A stretch of DNA of 24,251 nt from an uncultured Lachnospiraceae bacterium (GTDB lineage Bacteria > Bacillota > Clostridia > Lachnospirales > Lachnospiraceae): positions 1 through 24,251 of the forward strand of contig CAJKWK010000044.1 in the NCBI GenBank assembly GCA_905203555.1, in the 5' to 3' direction. The notes beneath the pieces are model-generated. The model did not search any database. It had not been told where the DNA came from and saw nothing but the letters and a program-made list of their open reading frames with translations. The position numbers were made by a program, and so were the translations under genes. This document shows, piece by piece, positions 21,375 through 24,251 of this stretch. Each line of letters starts with the position of its first letter. Position 1 is the stretch's first letter.

Positions 21375-23789
21375 TTAAGAAAGGAATAATTCTACCTCTG
21401 TTGTCTTTGTTAACTTCTCCTGTGGAATATAATTATCTTTCATTTGTTCTCCATTTACGAAAAGTTTTTCACATCCTGACTCTGCATGCCCCGGATTTTT
21501 CACAACGATATGTAAATGTGAACCTCTGAAATCTTTTTCGATTTCAAATTCCTCCCACTCTTTCGGTACTGACGGAGCAATCTTCAGTCCATAGAAGTCT
21601 GGCCGCATTCCGAGAATTCCTTCTACACATCCCACCATAACCGTAGATGCTGTTCCTGTCAGCCAGTGTACATGAGAACGGCCAAAGTTCGGGCTGTGTT
21701 TTCCTTCTGTAAACTGTCCATAGCAGTATGGTTCAAGTCTTCTGATCTCTGCACGATTATTCTGTGCAGCCGGTGCATTTTCAATAAAATAGTTAAATGC
21801 TCTCTCTCCGTGTCCACGAAGCGCCTCTGCAAGAATGATCCATCCCTGAGACTGTGAGAAAATTCCTGCATTTTCCTTTGTTCCGGCATTGTAGATCACA
21901 GCCAGTGCACCTTCAAATGCATGTGCATGATACGGAGGATCCATCAGGATTGCACCATATTCTGTATTCAGTTTGTCATATACATTCTGAAGTGCAAGAT
22001 CTGCCTGCGCTTCATTTGCAAGTCCACTGATCACAGACCAGCTCTGTGGGTTCAGCCACATATTTGCCTCCGGATCTGTGCGCTGTCCGATCACTTCACC
22101 ATCCTCTGTGAAACCACGGATAAAGCGGTCTTCGTTCCAACAGAGATCCTGGATCAGTTTTTCCAGCTTCTTCTGACTTTCCTCCAGATAATTCAGATAT
22201 TCTGTGTCTTTCTTATACTCAGCAAATTCCTTCAAAATTGTCATTGCATAGTAGAACTGTAATGCAACGAAGGTTGACTCTCCATCTTTTCCGAGTCTTA
22301 AGCAGTCATTCCAGTCAGCATAAAGGCCTGCCGGCATACCATGCTTTCCAAGATGATTCATGGAGAAATCTACTGCACGTTTCAAATGCTCGTACACGGT
22401 ACCTTCTTCTTTATTTGCAAATGGAATCACTTCATCGATAAATTCCAGATTTCCCGTCTCGGAAATGTATTTGTATACTGTTGGGAACAACCACAACGCA
22501 TCATCTGCACGATAAGCCGGGTGTCCTGTCTCCTGCACATAAGAAGCATCATCCGGTGTATCCTCATGCCCCGGATTGTGTGTGAATTTTACAAGTGGAA
22601 GCCCTCCACCATTATTTACTTGTGCAGAAAGCATGAAGCGGATCTTCTCTACTGCCATCTCCGGTGCCAGATGGATCACACCCTGGATATCCTGTACTGT
22701 GTCACGATAACCGTATCCATTTCTCAGTCCACAATATGTAAAGGATGCAGCACGTGACCAGATAAATGTCATAAAGCAGTTATATGCATTCCATGTATTG
22801 ATCATTGTATTAAATTCTTCGCTTGGTGTCTTCACCTGGAAATGGGACAGATGTCCATGCCAGTACTGGATCAGTTCTTCCAGTTCATTTCTGCAGATTG
22901 TTTCACAATCCTCATAACGAGACATGATTGTTTCTGCATCAGCATCTTCTTTCATACCAACAAGAAATGCTATTTCTTTTGTCTCTCCCGGATATAAAGT
23001 CAGGATTGTAGCTAATGCTCCACATCCATTTTCATTATAATTTCCTTCACAATTTAAAATACCATCTTCCACTCCGACCGGATTGTTGTATCCATGATAT
23101 CTTCCAAGGAAACCTTCCCTGCTTCCACACCAGGAATCAACCTTTGCACCTGCAAGTCCGAAGAAACGGTCAACAACGATCTTGTCATCCACATCTTTTC
23201 CATCTTCCAGCTGATCCAGATTGGCATGGATCAGCTGCCGCACACGGTTTCCACGGAACACTGTTCTTGTAATGAACTGAGAGTACTGAAGATTTACCTG
23301 ATCCTGCTCGTAATTGCTGTTGTTTGTAAATTCTGCATAGCCTATTACATTGATCTTGCGCATGCGATCCGAGGTATTTGTCACTGCAAGATTCCACACT
23401 TCATAAGACTGATCCAGCGGAACATAGTATCTTACTTCTGAATGGATCTCGCTATAATCAGCCATCATCTTTGTGTATGCTGTACCATGATGACATTCGC
23501 TCTTATAAGAATTCAGATCTTTTCCTACCGGCTGCCAGGAAGCTGACCAATAATCTTCACTCTCCTGATCTCTTAAGTAGATATATCTTCCCGGCTGGTC
23601 AAACTGATTGAAGATATATCTTAAAATTCTTCCGTTCGCTCCTGATTTTGCAAAGCTATATCCACCTGCATTATTAGAAATAATTGCTCCATATTCTGGA
23701 GATCCAAGATAGTTCACCCAAGGTGCCGGTGTATCCGGTCTTGTGATCACATATTCTTTTTTCGATTCGTCAAAAAAACCATATTTCAT
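21375..23789 (-). CDS. GH94 phosphorylase, cellobiose/chitobiose type
   Basis: An 804-residue cytoplasmic phosphorylase, first gene of the GH94 pair. It begins MKYGFFDESKKEYVITRPDTPAPWVNYLG, the hallmark of the cellobiose/chitobiose phosphorylase branch. The barrel shows YRDTVQD (361-367) and GLYADWNDCLRLG with predicted general acid Asp492, the residue matching the known acid in cellobiose and chitobiose phosphorylases. AGGYSF and PGRYIYLRD with DYWSASWQPV recall chitobiose phosphorylase more than clostridial cellobiose phosphorylase. No GlcNAc genes are nearby, so the substrate stays open (cellobiose, chitobiose, cellobionate or another disaccharide). AGGAG lies 10 bases before ATG 23789. 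The promoter at 23895-23924 carries the shared operator-like motif. Confidence 0.88.
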   Translation of the reverse strand: MKYGFFDESKKEYVITRPDTPAPWVNYLGSPEYGAIISNNAGGYSFAKSGANGRILRYIFNQFDQPGRYIYLRDQESEDYWSASWQPVGKDLNSYKSECHHGTAYTKMMADYSEIHSEVRYYVPLDQSYEVWNLAVTNTSDRMRKINVIGYAEFTNNSNYEQDQVNLQYSQFITRTVFRGNRVRQLIHANLDQLEDGKDVDDKIVVDRFFGLAGAKVDSWCGSREGFLGRYHGYNNPVGVEDGILNCEGNYNENGCGALATILTLYPGETKEIAFLVGMKEDADAETIMSRYEDCETICRNELEELIQYWHGHLSHFQVKTPSEEFNTMINTWNAYNCFMTFIWSRAASFTYCGLRNGYGYRDTVQDIQGVIHLAPEMAVEKIRFMLSAQVNNGGGLPLVKFTHNPGHEDTPDDASYVQETGHPAYRADDALWLFPTVYKYISETGNLEFIDEVIPFANKEEGTVYEHLKRAVDFSMNHLGKHGMPAGLYADWNDCLRLGKDGESTFVALQFYYAMTILKEFAEYKKDTEYLNYLEESQKKLEKLIQDLCWNEDRFIRGFTEDGEVIGQRTDPEANMWLNPQSWSVISGLANEAQADLALQNVYDKLNTEYGAILMDPPYHAHAFEGALAVIYNAGTKENAGIFSQSQGWIILAEALRGHGERAFNYFIENAPAAQNNRAEIRRLEPYCYGQFTEGKHSPNFGRSHVHWLTGTASTVMVGCVEGILGMRPDFYGLKIAPSVPKEWEEFEIEKDFRGSHLHIVVKNPGHAESGCEKLFVNGEQMKDNYIPQEKLTKTTEVELFLS

Positions 23790-23823
23790 ACTTCACATTC
23801 TCCTATCACACTTATTATAAACA

Positions 23824-23852
23824 AATTGCAGCCATTCCTACTATCTGCAATT
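23824..23852 (-). repeat. inverted repeat in the GH94 leader
   Basis: AATTGCAG (23824-23831) and CTGCAATT (23845-23852) are perfectly complementary with a 13-base gap, about 35-60 bases upstream of the start codon. It could be an operator for a dimeric repressor or an mRNA leader hairpin. Confidence 0.5.
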
Positions 23853-23894
23853 CTATCTTTACTGTAATAAAAGAATATCAAATCAGAACACATT

Positions 23895-23924
23895 AATATA
23901 CAAAATAAGAACTTAAAATATCAA
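23895..23924 (-). promoter_or_regulatory. promoter of the GH94 pair
   Basis: On the minus strand TTGATA (23924-23919), 18 bases, TATATT (23900-23895). The geometry, including the 18-base spacer and a motif overlapping the -35, is the same as at the binding-protein promoter. Confidence 0.65.
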
Positions 23925-23935
23925 ATTCGTGACAT
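23917..23935. promoter_or_regulatory. operator-like motif, copy 2
   Basis: AAT-A-TCAAATTCGTG-A-CAT differs from the copy at 16108-16126 at two positions only, in otherwise unrelated surroundings. It covers the -35 of the GH94 promoter. It is the probable site for the AraC-type regulator encoded at 16149-16889. Confidence 0.6.
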
Positions 23936-23966
23936 GACAAAAAGGAATTTACCATATCTGGTTTTC

Positions 23967-24086
23967 CTATTTTCTGATGTCCGGAGATAGACCTTTCGCT
24001 TTCAATGTCAGATTCTTATTCTTGAAATGGTGATTACTCATTACCGTAAAATTCTTAGTTCTCTCTACACGAAAAATCTGTGCCAT
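23967..24086 (-). pseudogene. replication initiator, N-terminal 39 codons only
   Basis: ATG 24086 with AAGGAGG 8 bases before it opens a 39-codon frame beginning MAQIFRVERTKNFTVMSN and reaching LTLKAKGLS. This matches the start of the helix-turn-helix replication initiator (RepA-like) found on plasmids and integrative elements of gut Firmicutes. Intact proteins are some 250-350 residues and continue LLSQMLSLP after KAKGL. Here the frame diverges after KAKGLS and stops at 23967. It is probably a leftover of a mobile element whose remainder was deleted next to the GH94 promoter. Confidence 0.65.
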
Positions 24087-24112
24087 GCTCCATCCTCCTT
24101 TTCAGTTCAAAA

Positions 24113-24146
24113 GAAAAAGCGTAAGTAATATCTCTATCACTCACGC
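24113..24146 (-). terminator. Rho-independent terminator upstream of the rep remnant
   Basis: On the minus strand GCGTGAGTGAT pairs with ATTACTTACGC (11 pairs, two G-T) around AGAGAT, then TTTTTCTTTT follows. It ends a leftward transcript entering from beyond the window. The last 105 bases (24147-24251) show no recognisable gene. Confidence 0.75.
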
Positions 24147-24251
24147 CTTCTCTAAACATTTTATTCTTTTTTCAATAAATTTTTAATCTGTCCAATTGTT
24201 ATTCCGCATTTTATCTGGTCCTAAACCATGCCACATTCAAGCAAATTAAAA

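Noticed and set aside
19232..23611. Many plus-strand frames opposite the two GH94 genes, up to 210 codons
   Set aside because: They are shadows of conserved GH94 coding sequence, with no start signals.
1..24251. CRISPR array, tRNA, rRNA
   Set aside because: No regularly spaced repeats and no tRNA- or rRNA-like sequences were seen on either strand.

Overview
The window looks like an accessory carbohydrate-utilisation locus from a low-GC Firmicute, most likely a gut Lachnospiraceae. The reasons are AT-rich DNA, strong GGAGG ribosome sites, a sugar ABC transporter without its own ATPase, a GH3 enzyme with reversed domain order, and a wall-anchor signal ending in a KTGD motif. The assignment is inference from gene style; no rRNA or tRNA is present.

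Positions 1-4400 are a graveyard. In order they hold a 5'-truncated tyrosine recombinase overlapping an apparently intact IS91-type (Y2) transposase, a 5'-truncated Fic gene, a C-terminal FtsX-type permease fragment, a C-terminal YitT/DUF2179 fragment, and a frameshifted C-terminal piece of an IS1182-type transposase. The FtsX and YitT fragments meet head to head at about 3380-3390, which marks a rearrangement joint.

Positions 4400-23800 are the glycan locus, mostly on the minus strand. GH94-GH94 (23789 to 18653) form one unit. An AraC-type regulator (16149-16889, plus strand) is divergent from a substrate-binding protein and two permeases (16007 to 12733). These are followed by a terminator, a large palindromic element, a GH3 beta-glycosidase, and finally a 1769-residue secreted, wall-anchored protein with two GH43 domains. 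The plan suggests that the surface GH43 enzyme trims arabinose or xylose-type side chains outside the cell. The ABC system would import oligosaccharides, and GH3 hydrolysis or GH94 phosphorolysis would break them inside. Exact sugars cannot be read from sequence.

The best regulatory find is a nearly identical 20-base motif. It lies in the araC/transporter divergent promoter (16108-16126) and over the -35 of the first GH94 gene (23917-23935). In both places it overlaps the -35 box, and both promoters have an 18-base spacer, which suggests one AraC regulon.

An IS150-like IS3-family element (16959-18604) has landed in the loop of what was a bidirectional terminator between convergent araC and GH94. 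The two terminator arms can still be paired across the IS. The IS has a 16-bp hairpin over its own ribosome site and carries its own strong hairpin at the right end, which may replace the lost terminator. The right edge of the window (23967-24086) has the first 39 codons of a plasmid/ICE-type replication initiator, so mobile DNA flanks the locus on both sides.
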